33,981 nucleotides of DNA from GCA-002697625 sp002697625 (GCA_964004625.1 CAXFOB010000030.1:1-33981), one strand, 5' to 3'; counted from the stretch's first letter, positions 23,779 to 32,620 are shown. A program made the numbers and translations. The notes: generated by a model from the sequence alone, not told the origin.

Positions 23779-26749
23779 TAGATACGGATCCTTTGATTTT
23801 ATCAAACTCATCTCCTAAGTCAATAACATAAAAATACGCTCCATCCTCCACATAATTACCAGTCTGATTTTTACCATCCCATGGAGTTTCGTATCCTACA
23901 GATTTAAATACTAATTTTCCATATCTATTATACACCTTTACTTCAGAGTCTGAATAAAAGAAAGCATCTTCTAATAACCACACATCATTTACATCATCTC
24001 CATTAGGGGTAAATACATTTGGAACACAATCTGAAGTAAATGCAGCTATGCGGAATGCAGTATCAATCATACAAAGATTTTCATCTATTATTTCAACTGA
24101 ATATAACCCTGGATTTAAAGATACATTAATAGGATTAGAAGTCTCTCCTGAACTCCACAAGTATGAATACTCACCTGTACCTCCACTTGCATTAATTTCT
24201 AGTTCTACATCTAGGTTTGTTATGTCACACTCTATAATTATATCTGAAGGAATTAGATTCAAAATAATATCTTCTACTACTACATCTTCTACAACCTCAC
24301 AGCCATTTACATCCGTTACCCACACTCTATGCAATCCAGGACAGATATTACCATGTGCAGTTATATCTCCATTGTCCCATAAATATGTATAAGGTTCAGC
24401 TCCCCATAAATCATTATCGTTATGTACTGTGGTAGTACTTAAATCTACAATGTTGCCTAAAGGAAAATAAAGTTCTGCATAAACACTATCGAGAACTTCA
24501 CAATTATTAGCGTCTGTTGTAGAAACAAAATACCATGCTTCACATAAATCTTCTATTATAGAACTCGTTTCTCCAAGAATTTCATTCATGTTATCATCAT
24601 ACCACTGGTAACTATAAGGACCTTCACCATTTATCACCTCTAACTCTGCATAATTATCTGGGTTATTTGTATGGTATATGCTCGTTTCTAATATAGGTAC
24701 AATAACAGTAAACTCATACATAGAGGTATCTCCACACGAATCCGTAACTAACACCCAATGATCTCCATTAGTAAATCCTGACGCAGATGAAGTAGTTTCT
24801 CCATTACTCCAAATAAATGTAATAGGTTCTGTTCCTCCAGAATACGTAACAGATGCAGAAGCTCCTAAATTACAAGTTGCAGGAATAACACTACCACTAA
24901 CAGACAATGAATCTGGTTCTGTTATTAATATACTATTGGTAGCAAAACATCCATTAATATCTGTTACATCGATTGAATAGTTACCTGCAGATACGACAAC
25001 TTGATTACTAACTTCTGAATTAGACCATAAAATATTAAAAGGAGAGGTTCCTCCAGTGATATTTGCATTTATTAAAGTTTGAGTTCCATTACAATGTAAA
25101 GGATTATTAAATCCTCCAAAACTAATTTCCAAGATATCTGGTTGAGTTAGAACAACACTATCTAAAAAAAGACACCCTAATGTATCGGTGGTTTCTAAAT
25201 AATAAGTTCCTGAAGATAGAGAATAAACAGAATCAGGAGTACCTGAGGCATTATTCCAAAAATAATTTAAAGGAGGACTAGCACCAGAAATATCTATTGA
25301 GATACTCCCATCTAGATCACCATTACATGATGGAGGGTAAATTACTTCATTCAAATCTACATTAGGATTTTGAAACACCTCATGTTCCTCTATATAAACA
25401 CAACCTAACGAATCTGTAATAAATAAAGTATAGATACCCGCATATAAGGAATCTGTGTTTATTCCGCCCCATTGTATAGAGTAAGGAACTATTCCTCCAT
25501 AAATTGAATCTACTACCAAACTTCCGGTATTGGTTCCATAACAAGTAGCAAGTGAAGAAGTAACATCACAATAAATAGTGTTTGGAGCTGTAAGAGTATA
25601 ATCTAAAGTATCCTTACATCCATAATCTAAATCTAAAATTATTGAGGAATATTCACCAGCTTTTACATAAATAGAATCTACTGGGGATAAACCTAACCAA
25701 CTGAAATCTAAATTATTATGTCCTCCAGAAATACTGTCTATCTTTAACCAAGTACTATCCTGCTCGCAAACAATTGTTGGATCTATAGAAACATGTAGAC
25801 TATAATCATCTGGCTCAGGTACAGAAACAATAGTATCTAAGATACATCCAGAAGAATCTACAATATGCATAATATAATTCCCAACGTCAAGACTGTCAAA
25901 CTTAACATAATAAGGCGTTGTATCAGAAAGGACATTTGCTGACTCTCCTAATCTATCAATAAACCTAATGGTGTCATTATTAGTATTTGTTAAATAGAAA
26001 TTATAATAATTTCCGCTCTCAAATCTTTTACCACCTTTTATATTTACCACAACAGAACCTGTATTAGTCCCTATACAATGCGTTGAATTAAGTACTAAAG
26101 AATCTATCCTAATTAAAGCAGGTTGAAACATGAAAGACGTATCAGGGAGTCCTGTGGAGTCAATAAGTGGTTGAAAAATGCAACCAGTAGAATCTTCAAC
26201 ATATACTAAATATGGTACTCTATTTAATTGTCCATTAAATAAATTAGTTAAAATTGTGTCATTTGGACCACTAGAAAATAAAATTCCATTTTTAAACCAT
26301 GAATAATTATAATATTCATCACCATTATCAGGAATTCCATCAGGATCAAACGGTATTCCACCAGTAACCATTTCTTTCAACATACCAGTGGAATCTCCAA
26401 AACATTTAATATTCTCATGAGCTCTAACATATGTTTCCATTGGACAGGGAACAAAAAAGGTAGAGTCGTCTGAAATTACAAAAGATGAATTTAATACTTG
26501 AACAGAGACATTACCACAACTATTTAGAGCAACTGAATCTTCAGTTCCCGTTTGTATAGTAACAAAACTCATTGTTGAATCATCATATTGTTTAAAAATA
26601 AACCACGAAGCGGGAACATCAGTTGAAACCACAGTATAACCAGTTGGATTGTTACAATCTATTCCCTGAATATTTATATTTGTAATTGTTTGCGCATTAC
26701 CCTCAAAAAAAACAAAAACAACGGAGAGTATAAATAAAATTCTTTTCAT
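23768..26749 (-). CDS. Large T9SS surface protein with SprB-like repeats and type B sorting domain
   Basis: A 993-residue exported protein with a signal peptide (MKRILFILSVVFVFFEGNAQ). The body is a series of about ten repeats of roughly 75-90 residues, each with a Cys-x-Gly start, a GG(T/I)xPF-type turn, YxWSNG-like strand and a VTDxxGC end (for example FIWSNGETTSS, TYLWDNGDITAHGN), as in SprB-type adhesin repeats. The last 85 residues (CVPNVFTPNGDDVNDVW, KVYNRYGKLVFKS, PWDGKNQTGNYVEDGAYFYV) are the gliding-motility-associated type B T9SS domain. It is probably displayed on the cell surface. The start at 26749 is chosen over 26779 because the promoter box lies between. No SprF-like partner gene is next to it. 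Confidence 0.88.
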   Translation of the reverse strand: MKRILFILSVVFVFFEGNAQTITNINIQGIDCNNPTGYTVVSTDVPASWFIFKQYDDSTMSFVTIQTGTEDSVALNSCGNVSVQVLNSSFVISDDSTFFVPCPMETYVRAHENIKCFGDSTGMLKEMVTGGIPFDPDGIPDNGDEYYNYSWFKNGILFSSGPNDTILTNLFNGQLNRVPYLVYVEDSTGCIFQPLIDSTGLPDTSFMFQPALIRIDSLVLNSTHCIGTNTGSVVVNIKGGKRFESGNYYNFYLTNTNNDTIRFIDRLGESANVLSDTTPYYVKFDSLDVGNYIMHIVDSSGCILDTIVSVPEPDDYSLHVSIDPTIVCEQDSTWLKIDSISGGHNNLDFSWLGLSPVDSIYVKAGEYSSIILDLDYGCKDTLDYTLTAPNTIYCDVTSSLATCYGTNTGSLVVDSIYGGIVPYSIQWGGINTDSLYAGIYTLFITDSLGCVYIEEHEVFQNPNVDLNEVIYPPSCNGDLDGSISIDISGASPPLNYFWNNASGTPDSVYSLSSGTYYLETTDTLGCLFLDSVVLTQPDILEISFGGFNNPLHCNGTQTLINANITGGTSPFNILWSNSEVSNQVVVSAGNYSIDVTDINGCFATNSILITEPDSLSVSGSVIPATCNLGASASVTYSGGTEPITFIWSNGETTSSASGFTNGDHWVLVTDSCGDTSMYEFTVIVPILETSIYHTNNPDNYAELEVINGEGPYSYQWYDDNMNEILGETSSIIEDLCEAWYFVSTTDANNCEVLDSVYAELYFPLGNIVDLSTTTVHNDNDLWGAEPYTYLWDNGDITAHGNICPGLHRVWVTDVNGCEVVEDVVVEDIILNLIPSDIIIECDITNLDVELEINASGGTGEYSYLWSSGETSNPINVSLNPGLYSVEIIDENLCMIDTAFRIAAFTSDCVPNVFTPNGDDVNDVWLLEDAFFYSDSEVKVYNRYGKLVFKSVGYETPWDGKNQTGNYVEDGAYFYVIDLGDEFDKIKGSVSIIR

Positions 26750-26776
26750 TTGAAAAAATATTTTTTTGAACAGATG

Positions 26777-26805
26777 CAAATATACCTAAATAAAAATAAA
26801 TACAA
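26777..26805 (-). promoter_or_regulatory. Promoter for the SprB-repeat protein gene
   Basis: On the - strand TATATTTG (26777-26784) with TTG at 26803-26805, 18 bases apart, fits the flavobacterial -33/-7 consensus. The predicted start is near 26773, 24 bases before the ATG. The gene therefore has its own promoter, although it follows rnz on the same strand by only 60 bases. Confidence 0.7.
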
Positions 26806-26809
26806 TGAA

Positions 26810-27730
26810 TTACAATTTTGAAAAATCGACAGTAATACCTTGTTTAGCTATAATTGTATTTTTGAAAACGGATTTTGTTTCCTCTAGTAATATAGAGTCA
26901 TCTCTATATCTTTGTGAGAAATGACCTATTAACAGATAGTTTACTTCCGCTAATTTCGCTATCGTTGCAGCATCAATAGTTGTAGAATGATTTGTTTCTT
27001 CCGCTCTATCTTTTCTTTCATGCATAAAGGTGGTTTCATGATACAACAAACTTACTCCCTTTACCTTATTAATTATACTTTCACTATATTTTGTATCTGA
27101 ACAAAAAGCATATGAAAACGGAAGTTTATTTGCTATTGTTAATTTATCATTTAAAATTAAGGACCCATCTTCAGTTAAAAAATCTTCTCCCCATTTTATA
27201 TCTTTTAATTGATCTATCGGTATATTATATTTCTTAATTTTATCAGATAATATTTTTCTAGGAGGTCTTTTTTCTTCAAACAAAAAACCATTACAGTCAA
27301 TTCCATGACTCAATGGAAAAGTAGATATCTTAATCTTTTTATCTTCAAACAACAACTGATCAACATTTGGAGTGATAGGATGAAAAAATAATGGATAACA
27401 CAAATCTGTTGAGGAAGCTGACAACTGAATATCTATTATTTCTTTCAACTTTGTATGAGCATAAATATGAAGTTCTTTTTCTCTACCCAACAGATGCATA
27501 CTACTAATTAGTCCAATTAAACCAAAATAATGATCTCCATGCAAATGAGAAATAAAGATTCTACTAATCTTCTGGAACTTGAATTTATATTTTCTTAACT
27601 GAATCTGAGTTCCTTCCGCACAATCAATTAAAAAAAACCGCTCGTTTGCATTAAGCAACTGAGCGGTTGGATTTTTTTCAACTGTAGGTATAGCAGAACT
27701 ACTTCCTAAAATTGTTAATTCGTACGACAT
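26810..27730 (-). CDS. rnz: Ribonuclease Z
   Basis: A 306-residue metallo-beta-lactamase-fold endonuclease that trims the 3' end of tRNA precursors. MSYELTILGSSSAIPT is the usual opening, SHLHGDHYFGL holds the zinc ligands (His62, His64, Asp66, His67), and FCSDTKYSESI, LLYHETTF and LLIGHFSQRY follow as in the family. Its ATG directly follows the stop codon of the T9SS gene, with no space. It is the last gene of a run pyrR-pyrB-STAS-like-T9SS protein-rnz, so its expression probably depends on that operon. Confidence 0.95.
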   Translation of the reverse strand: MSYELTILGSSSAIPTVEKNPTAQLLNANERFFLIDCAEGTQIQLRKYKFKFQKISRIFISHLHGDHYFGLIGLISSMHLLGREKELHIYAHTKLKEIIDIQLSASSTDLCYPLFFHPITPNVDQLLFEDKKIKISTFPLSHGIDCNGFLFEEKRPPRKILSDKIKKYNIPIDQLKDIKWGEDFLTEDGSLILNDKLTIANKLPFSYAFCSDTKYSESIINKVKGVSLLYHETTFMHERKDRAEETNHSTTIDAATIAKLAEVNYLLIGHFSQRYRDDSILLEETKSVFKNTIIAKQGITVDFSKL

Positions 27731-28564
27731 CTATTTTGATATCACCATCCTTTTCGAAAGCATTTTTTCGTCATTCTTAATAGAATATGTATAAATACCC
27801 GAACTTAACTTTTCATTAATATTAATAGTATTTAATCCAGAAATAGATTCTATTTCCTTAGAATAAATTATTTTTCCAAACATATTTGTTATATTAAAAG
27901 ATATATTTTCAGTGTTTGGAGTATTAAACTTAATTATTGTATTTCCATTAGATGGATTTGGAACATTTTGTAATAAGGTAAATTTATTTGAATTAAACAC
28001 CTCATAAGAAGATGTGTTGGAAATAACAATATTGTATCCAGTAATGGACTCATAACTACCAAGTGCAGAATATAAATCTGTACTTACGGGAAAGATTAGA
28101 ATTGATCCATGTGTATAAACATTAACTAAAAGCTCAATAGGATAAATACCAATTGGATCATTAGTTGTTCCATCTACATAAGCACATGTTAAAATATCAC
28201 CAGGCAACATACAGCTGGACATATTCAATAAAGATTCACAATTTAAATTAAGTCCATTGGGCAGTCCATTCACCTGAACCAACTCCATACTATCAACAGG
28301 CCACCCTCCAACAAAAGTGCTAATACCAAATGTATCTATATATAAAATACTTGAATCCCCTCCATTAGCTTCCAGTAATGTTGCTGGTGTTTTAACTGTT
28401 AAGGTTGTATTATAACTTTGACCCTGTAAAACAGATGGTAAATTCTGAATAGTATCTGGCCAAATTGCATAAGAGGAATCTTGGTACTGTGGATCAGGGG
28501 TGCATTGAGAATACATGTTTGAATACCCTAAAATTAAGGTAAAAGCTAGTAAAATTTTCTTCAT
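27731..28564 (-). CDS. Small secreted protein with T9SS type A sorting domain
   Basis: A 277-residue exported protein with signal peptide MKKILLAFTLILGYSNMYSQ, a beta-rich middle (about 25-185) of unknown function containing several Cys (CESLLNMSSCMLPGDILTC), and a type A sorting domain at the end (LLQNVPNPSNGNTIIKF, then SGIYTYSIKNDEKMLSKRM). No catalytic motif is visible. It is inserted between an STAS-like gene (20 bases upstream) and rnz (zero gap), inside what is otherwise a housekeeping operon. Confidence 0.85.
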   Translation of the reverse strand: MKKILLAFTLILGYSNMYSQCTPDPQYQDSSYAIWPDTIQNLPSVLQGQSYNTTLTVKTPATLLEANGGDSSILYIDTFGISTFVGGWPVDSMELVQVNGLPNGLNLNCESLLNMSSCMLPGDILTCAYVDGTTNDPIGIYPIELLVNVYTHGSILIFPVSTDLYSALGSYESITGYNIVISNTSSYEVFNSNKFTLLQNVPNPSNGNTIIKFNTPNTENISFNITNMFGKIIYSKEIESISGLNTININEKLSSGIYTYSIKNDEKMLSKRMVISK

Positions 28565-28584
28565 ATTTCTTATTTTTATATTAA

Positions 28585-28893
28585 TTAAAAGTCTAATTGT
28601 CTTTCTATTTCTTCCATTTCTACAAAATCAAAAGCTTCTTGCATTGTTGGTACAATATTAAGATTCTCTTCAAAAGATATCTTAGATACAACTACAAAAG
28701 ATCCTTTTTTTGCATAAATTGAGTGTCCAAATTTAATTAAATTATTTTTAATCAATTTAATTACTTCAATATTCACATTAGTCATATCTGCAATAAAGTT
28801 GACTACTTCTCCGTCAATCTTTAAATTTTCTATCTCTCCTGTTTCTGAAACTTTAAACACCAAAGTATTTCCGTTTACTAATTTTGTAGTCAT
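28585..28893 (-). CDS. STAS-like conserved protein linked to rnz
   Basis: A 102-residue soluble protein. From memory of related genomes, a short STAS/anti-sigma-antagonist-like protein sits beside rnz in many Bacteroidota and ends in a motif like the one here (VPTMQEAFDFVEMEEIERQL). The alternating strand-helix pattern (NGNTLVFKVSETGEIENLKI, VNIEVIKLIKNNLIKFGHSI, GSFVVVSKISFEENL) fits an STAS fold. There is no clear phosphorylatable Ser motif that I can point to. It starts two bases after the pyrB stop. A regulatory role is possible but unproven. Confidence 0.65.
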   Translation of the reverse strand: MTTKLVNGNTLVFKVSETGEIENLKIDGEVVNFIADMTNVNIEVIKLIKNNLIKFGHSIYAKKGSFVVVSKISFEENLNIVPTMQEAFDFVEMEEIERQLDF

Positions 28894-28895
28894 AT

Positions 28896-29825
28896 TTATT
28901 TCTTTAATTTACCTGCTAACAAATACATTACCGCCATTCTTACTGCTAGCCCATTTTCAACCTGATCTAATATAATTGAATGTTGAGAATCTGCTACATC
29001 TGAATTAAGTTCTACTCCTCTATTTATAGGTCCTGGATGCATTACTACAATCTCCTTATCTAGTGTATCTAATAAACCTTTATTAACTCCATATACCATA
29101 GAGTATTCTCTTAAGGAAGGAAAATATTTTACATCTTGTCGTTCTAATTGTATCCTTAATATATTTGCCACATCACACCAAATTAAAGCTTCTTTTATAT
29201 CTGTAAAATGTTTCACTCCTAACGAATCTAAATATCTTGGCATTAAAGTTGAAGGGCCACAAACTCGTACTTCTGCTCCTAATTTTTGTAAACAATGAAA
29301 ATTAGATAACGCTACTCTAGAATGCAAGATATCCCCAATTATTACAACCTTTCTTCCTGCAACACTGCCTAACTTTTCTCTTATTGAATATGAATCAAGT
29401 AAAGCTTGTGTTGGATGTTCATGAGATCCATCACCTGCATTGATAATAGAAGCATTTACATTTCTCGAAAGAAATTCTGCAGCACCTGGATTTGGATGGC
29501 GCATTACCACCATATCTACCTTCATTGAAAGTATATTGTTTACAGTGTCAATTAAGGTTTCTCCTTTTTTAACAGAAGAAGAAGAAGAAGAAAAATTAAC
29601 TACATCTGCAGATAATCTTTTTTCAGCAAGTTCAAAGGACAATCTTGTTCTTGTAGAATTTTCAAAAAATAAATTTGCAATGGTGATATCTCTTAAAGTA
29701 GGAACCTTTTTTATCGGTTGGTTAATTATTCTTTTAAAGTTATCTGAAGTTTTAAATATTAATTCAATATCCTTCTTTTTTAGATTTTTAATACCTAATA
29801 AATGATCTACTGATAATTTATTCAT
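28896..29825 (-). CDS. pyrB: Aspartate carbamoyltransferase catalytic subunit
   Basis: A 309-residue enzyme that joins carbamoyl phosphate and aspartate in the first committed step of pyrimidine synthesis. Carbamoyl-phosphate binding motif FFENSTRTRLSFELAEKRL, HPTQALLDSYSIREKLG and the aspartate-site motif VMHPGPINRGVELNSDVAD are intact. No regulatory subunit (pyrI) is adjacent, so it probably acts as the catalytic trimer or with a distant partner. Its start overlaps the end of pyrR by 8 bases, indicating one transcript. Confidence 0.97.
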   Translation of the reverse strand: MNKLSVDHLLGIKNLKKKDIELIFKTSDNFKRIINQPIKKVPTLRDITIANLFFENSTRTRLSFELAEKRLSADVVNFSSSSSSVKKGETLIDTVNNILSMKVDMVVMRHPNPGAAEFLSRNVNASIINAGDGSHEHPTQALLDSYSIREKLGSVAGRKVVIIGDILHSRVALSNFHCLQKLGAEVRVCGPSTLMPRYLDSLGVKHFTDIKEALIWCDVANILRIQLERQDVKYFPSLREYSMVYGVNKGLLDTLDKEIVVMHPGPINRGVELNSDVADSQHSIILDQVENGLAVRMAVMYLLAGKLKK

Positions 29826-30369
29826 TTTCTGATTTTAATAATATTATTTCATCTTCAGAATCTTCTGAATTCCATTTTACAATTACCCTTTCAGACAATA
29901 TTGACTCTACTGTTTTTCCAACATAATTTGGTTGTATAGGAAGATCTCTCTTTAATCGTCTATCTATTAACACCATTAATTCGACTTGCTTTGGCCTACC
30001 AAAACTCATTAGAGCATCTAAGGCAGAACGAATAGACCTACCAGTAAATAAAACATCATCAATTAATACAACATTTTTATCTTCTATTGATGCATTCATA
30101 TCTAACTCCTGAGCTTCTATAGGAGCGTCTCTTCTTCCAAAATCATCCCTAAAAAATGTGATATCCAAACTACCCGAATTAATTTCTTTATTCTCCGATA
30201 CTTCAGTCAATTTTTCCAAAACTCTTCTAGTAAACTCAACTCCTCTTGGCTGGACTCCAACCAATATAGTCTCAGAAAAATCTTTATGATTTTCGATTAA
30301 CTGATGAGCTAATCTTTCAATCATTATTCCAAATTGTTTAGTGGTTACTATTTGTTTTTCATTTTTCAT
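29818..30369 (-). CDS. pyrR: PyrR-type uracil phosphoribosyltransferase / pyrimidine regulator
   Basis: A 183-residue phosphoribosyltransferase-fold protein of the PyrR family. The PRPP-binding loop VVLIDDVLFTGRS (about 100-112), LVGVQPRGVEF and LIDRRLKRDLPIQPNYVGK are typical. In Bacillus, PyrR binds pyr mRNA leaders and controls attenuation; other members mainly act as uracil phosphoribosyltransferases. Here the promoter box lies only 10 bases from the ATG, so there is no leader long enough for an attenuator, which favours the enzymatic role or control elsewhere. It overlaps pyrB by 8 bases. Confidence 0.94.
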   Translation of the reverse strand: MKNEKQIVTTKQFGIMIERLAHQLIENHKDFSETILVGVQPRGVEFTRRVLEKLTEVSENKEINSGSLDITFFRDDFGRRDAPIEAQELDMNASIEDKNVVLIDDVLFTGRSIRSALDALMSFGRPKQVELMVLIDRRLKRDLPIQPNYVGKTVESILSERVIVKWNSEDSEDEIILLKSENE

Positions 30370-30379
30370 TTTGTAGCGA

Positions 30380-30387
30380 CAAAAATA
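30380..30387 (-). promoter_or_regulatory. Bacteroidota -7 box for the pyrR-pyrB-rnz operon
   Basis: TATTTTTG on the - strand fits TAnnTTTG. The predicted start is near 30376, leaving a leader of about 7 bases before the pyrR ATG. The -33 region lies within the rpsA terminator, and no TTG is found there. Confidence 0.55.
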
Positions 30388-30391
30388 GTAT

Positions 30392-30420
30392 AAAAAAAGT
30401 CCTAATTAAAATTAGGACTT
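30392..30420 (-). terminator. Rho-independent terminator after rpsA
   Basis: AAGTCCTAAT and ATTAGGACTT (30397-30406 and 30411-30420) form a perfect 10-bp stem with a 4-base loop. On the - strand it runs into a T tract down to 30392. It begins 9 bases after the rpsA stop and directly abuts the pyrR promoter. Confidence 0.9.
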
Positions 30421-30428
30421 CTTTTTTG

Positions 30429-32504
30429 TTATTCACCTTTACTTTCAAGATCTTTCTTTAAACTCGTCAGAGAATCTAAATCACCAAGTGTAGATTTTTG
30501 TTGTTTTTCCTGAACTTGTTTTAGGACCCTTTCAGTATCAGCTTTCTCTTTCTTCTTGTTTTTAATCTCCTTTTCTCTGAAAGTATCAGTGTGAGAGACT
30601 AATATTCTTCTATTACCTTTAGAGAACTCCAATACTCTAAAAATAGATGCATCTCCTACAACTAATTTACTTCCATCTTCTTTTTCAATGTGTCTTAAAG
30701 GTGCAAAAGCTTCTATATCATCTGAAATAGAAATTAAAGCTCCTTTAGCAAACACCTCTTTTACTGTACCATCAAAATCATTTCCTACAACATAAATTGA
30801 CTCATAATTAGACCAAGGATCTACCTCAGTTTGCTTATGACCTAAACTAATTCTTCTGTTATCCGTGTCTAATTCTAAAACAATAACCTCCATCTTTTCA
30901 CCAACTTTAGTGAATTCTGCAGGATGTTTAATTTTCTTAGTCCAAGATAAATCGGAGATATGAACCAATCCATCAACACCTTCCTCAAGTTCAACAAATA
31001 CACCAAAATTCGTAAAGTTTCTTACTTTTACTATATGTTTCGAATCAACAGAGTATTTTTTATCAATATTCGCCCATGGATCTTCCGTTAATTGCTTAAC
31101 TCCTAGAGACATTTTTCTTTCTGATCTATCTAAAGTAAGAATTCTAGCCTCAATCTCATCTCCCACTTTATAGAAGTCTCCAGCACTCTTCAAATGAGTA
31201 GACCATGACATTTCAGAAACGTGAACTAAAGCTTCAATTCCTGTTTGTATTTCTACAAATACTCCATAGTCAGCAACAACCACAACTTTACCATTTACTG
31301 TATCTCCCTCCTTAACCTTTTCATCTAAAGCATCCCAGGGATGGTCCCCAAGTTGTTTTAATCCTAATTGAATTCTTTTCTTATCTTTATCAAATTCCAA
31401 GATTACAACATTAATGGTTTCATCTAGTTTTAACACCTCCTCTGGATGAGACACTCTACCCCAAGAAAGATCTGTAATATGAATCAAACCATCAACCCCT
31501 CCTAAGTCAACAAACACCCCGTATGATGTAATGTTCTTTACAACACCTTCAATTACTTGTCCTTTCTCTAACTTAGACATGATCTCTTCTTTCTGCCCTT
31601 CTAAATCTGCTTCAATAAGAGCTTTATGAGAAACAACAACATTTCTATAAGCCTCATTTACTTTAACAACCTTAAATTCCATATCTCTACCCACGTAATC
31701 ATCATAATCTCTAATAGGTTTCACATCAATCTGAGAGCCTGGTAAAAACGCTTCAATCCCGAATACTTCAGCAATCATACCACCTTTGGTTCTACTCTTA
31801 ATCTTTCCTTGAACAATCTCTCCAGTTTCCAAAGCAACATTTACTTTTTCCCAAGCTCTTAAAACTCTCGCTCTTCTGTGAGATAAGATTAATTGTCCGT
31901 TTTTATCTTCTTGTTTTTCAACTAAGATTTCAACTTCATCACCAATCTTTAATTCTTCATTATATTTAAATTCTGAACTTGAAATAACACCATCAGACTT
32001 AAAGTTAATATCTACAATTACTTCTCTTTCAGATATACTTACAACCTTCCCATCTAATACTTGTTTTTCTTCAATTACAGGCATTGTAGAGGAATACATA
32101 GATTCTTCATCCTTATCAATTCCTTCAGAATTATCTTCAACTAAAACAGTAGACCAATCAAAATCTTCTGCATTAGGTTTTACTGCTTCTTTTACTTCTT
32201 CAACAACAGGTTCTGTAGTAGATTCAACTTTAGTCTCCACAACTTCTTCTTTTACTTCTTCAACAACAGGTTCTGTAGTAGATTCAACTTTAGTCTCCAC
32301 AACTTCTTCTTTTACTTCTTTAACAACAGGTTCCGTAGTAGATTCAACTTTAGTATCCACAACTTCTTCTTTTACTTCTTCAACTTTTTTAGTAGATGTT
32401 TTAGGTGCCTCTTTTGAAGTTTTTTTAGTAGTTTTTTTAGTAGCTTTCTTTACAGTTTTTTTAGCTGTAGTTTTTGTTTCTTTTTTTGCTTCTTTTTCTG
32501 ACAT
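30429..32504 (-). CDS. rpsA: 30S ribosomal protein S1 with long basic/acidic N-terminal extension
   Basis: A 691-residue protein with six S1 RNA-binding domains (from about residue 155 to 650; domains 3-5 carry the clear YGVFVDLGGVDGLIHITDLS-type block) that brings mRNA to the 30S subunit. It is longer than usual because of an extension of about 110 residues. The first 40 residues are Lys/Thr/Ala-rich (AKKTVKKATKKTTKKTSK), like histone H1-type tails. Then come three perfect-length 20-residue acidic repeats (43-102; EVKEEVVETKVESTTEPVVE). The tail after the sixth domain is charged (KNKKKEKADTERVLKQVQEK). MSEKE at 32504 is preferred; an in-frame ATG at 32513 would add three residues. It has its own promoter and a leader of about 115 bases, and ends in a strong terminator. 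Confidence 0.95.
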   Translation of the reverse strand: MSEKEAKKETKTTAKKTVKKATKKTTKKTSKEAPKTSTKKVEEVKEEVVDTKVESTTEPVVKEVKEEVVETKVESTTEPVVEEVKEEVVETKVESTTEPVVEEVKEAVKPNAEDFDWSTVLVEDNSEGIDKDEESMYSSTMPVIEEKQVLDGKVVSISEREVIVDINFKSDGVISSSEFKYNEELKIGDEVEILVEKQEDKNGQLILSHRRARVLRAWEKVNVALETGEIVQGKIKSRTKGGMIAEVFGIEAFLPGSQIDVKPIRDYDDYVGRDMEFKVVKVNEAYRNVVVSHKALIEADLEGQKEEIMSKLEKGQVIEGVVKNITSYGVFVDLGGVDGLIHITDLSWGRVSHPEEVLKLDETINVVILEFDKDKKRIQLGLKQLGDHPWDALDEKVKEGDTVNGKVVVVADYGVFVEIQTGIEALVHVSEMSWSTHLKSAGDFYKVGDEIEARILTLDRSERKMSLGVKQLTEDPWANIDKKYSVDSKHIVKVRNFTNFGVFVELEEGVDGLVHISDLSWTKKIKHPAEFTKVGEKMEVIVLELDTDNRRISLGHKQTEVDPWSNYESIYVVGNDFDGTVKEVFAKGALISISDDIEAFAPLRHIEKEDGSKLVVGDASIFRVLEFSKGNRRILVSHTDTFREKEIKNKKKEKADTERVLKQVQEKQQKSTLGDLDSLTSLKKDLESKGE
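32199..32378 (-). repeat. Three 60-bp tandem repeats within rpsA
   Basis: Three consecutive 60-bp units encode 20-residue acidic blocks, plus a partial fourth copy to about 32185. Neighbouring units differ at only a few bases, so the array is recent or kept uniform and could vary in copy number between strains. The reading frame is preserved because the unit is a multiple of three. Confidence 0.9.
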
Positions 32505-32542
32505 TGTAGTCATTTTCTCTTGTATCCCGGAACCATTTAAGG

Positions 32543-32620
32543 CTAATGTTTGGTATTCCGAGAGGAATTAGTTTTAATTTTCAACCTTTTACCACCTTAA
32601 ATTAACATAATAAAAAGGTT
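32543..32620 (-). promoter_or_regulatory. Structured 5' leader of rpsA
   Basis: Within the leader of about 115 bases, AACCTTTT (32613-32620, read on the - strand) pairs with AAAAGGTT (32583-32590), an 8-bp stem with a 22-base loop. A second hairpin, ATTCC-TCTC-GGAAT (32555-32568), can be extended by CTA/TAG pairing at 32569-32571 and 32543-32545. S1 is known to control its own translation in E. coli; an analogous role here is inference. Confidence 0.4.

Noticed and set aside
24048..24392. Open frame on the + strand opposite the SprB-repeat gene, and similar antisense frames elsewhere
   Set aside because: They lie wholly inside well-supported genes on the other strand and show no family motifs; they are shadows of those genes.
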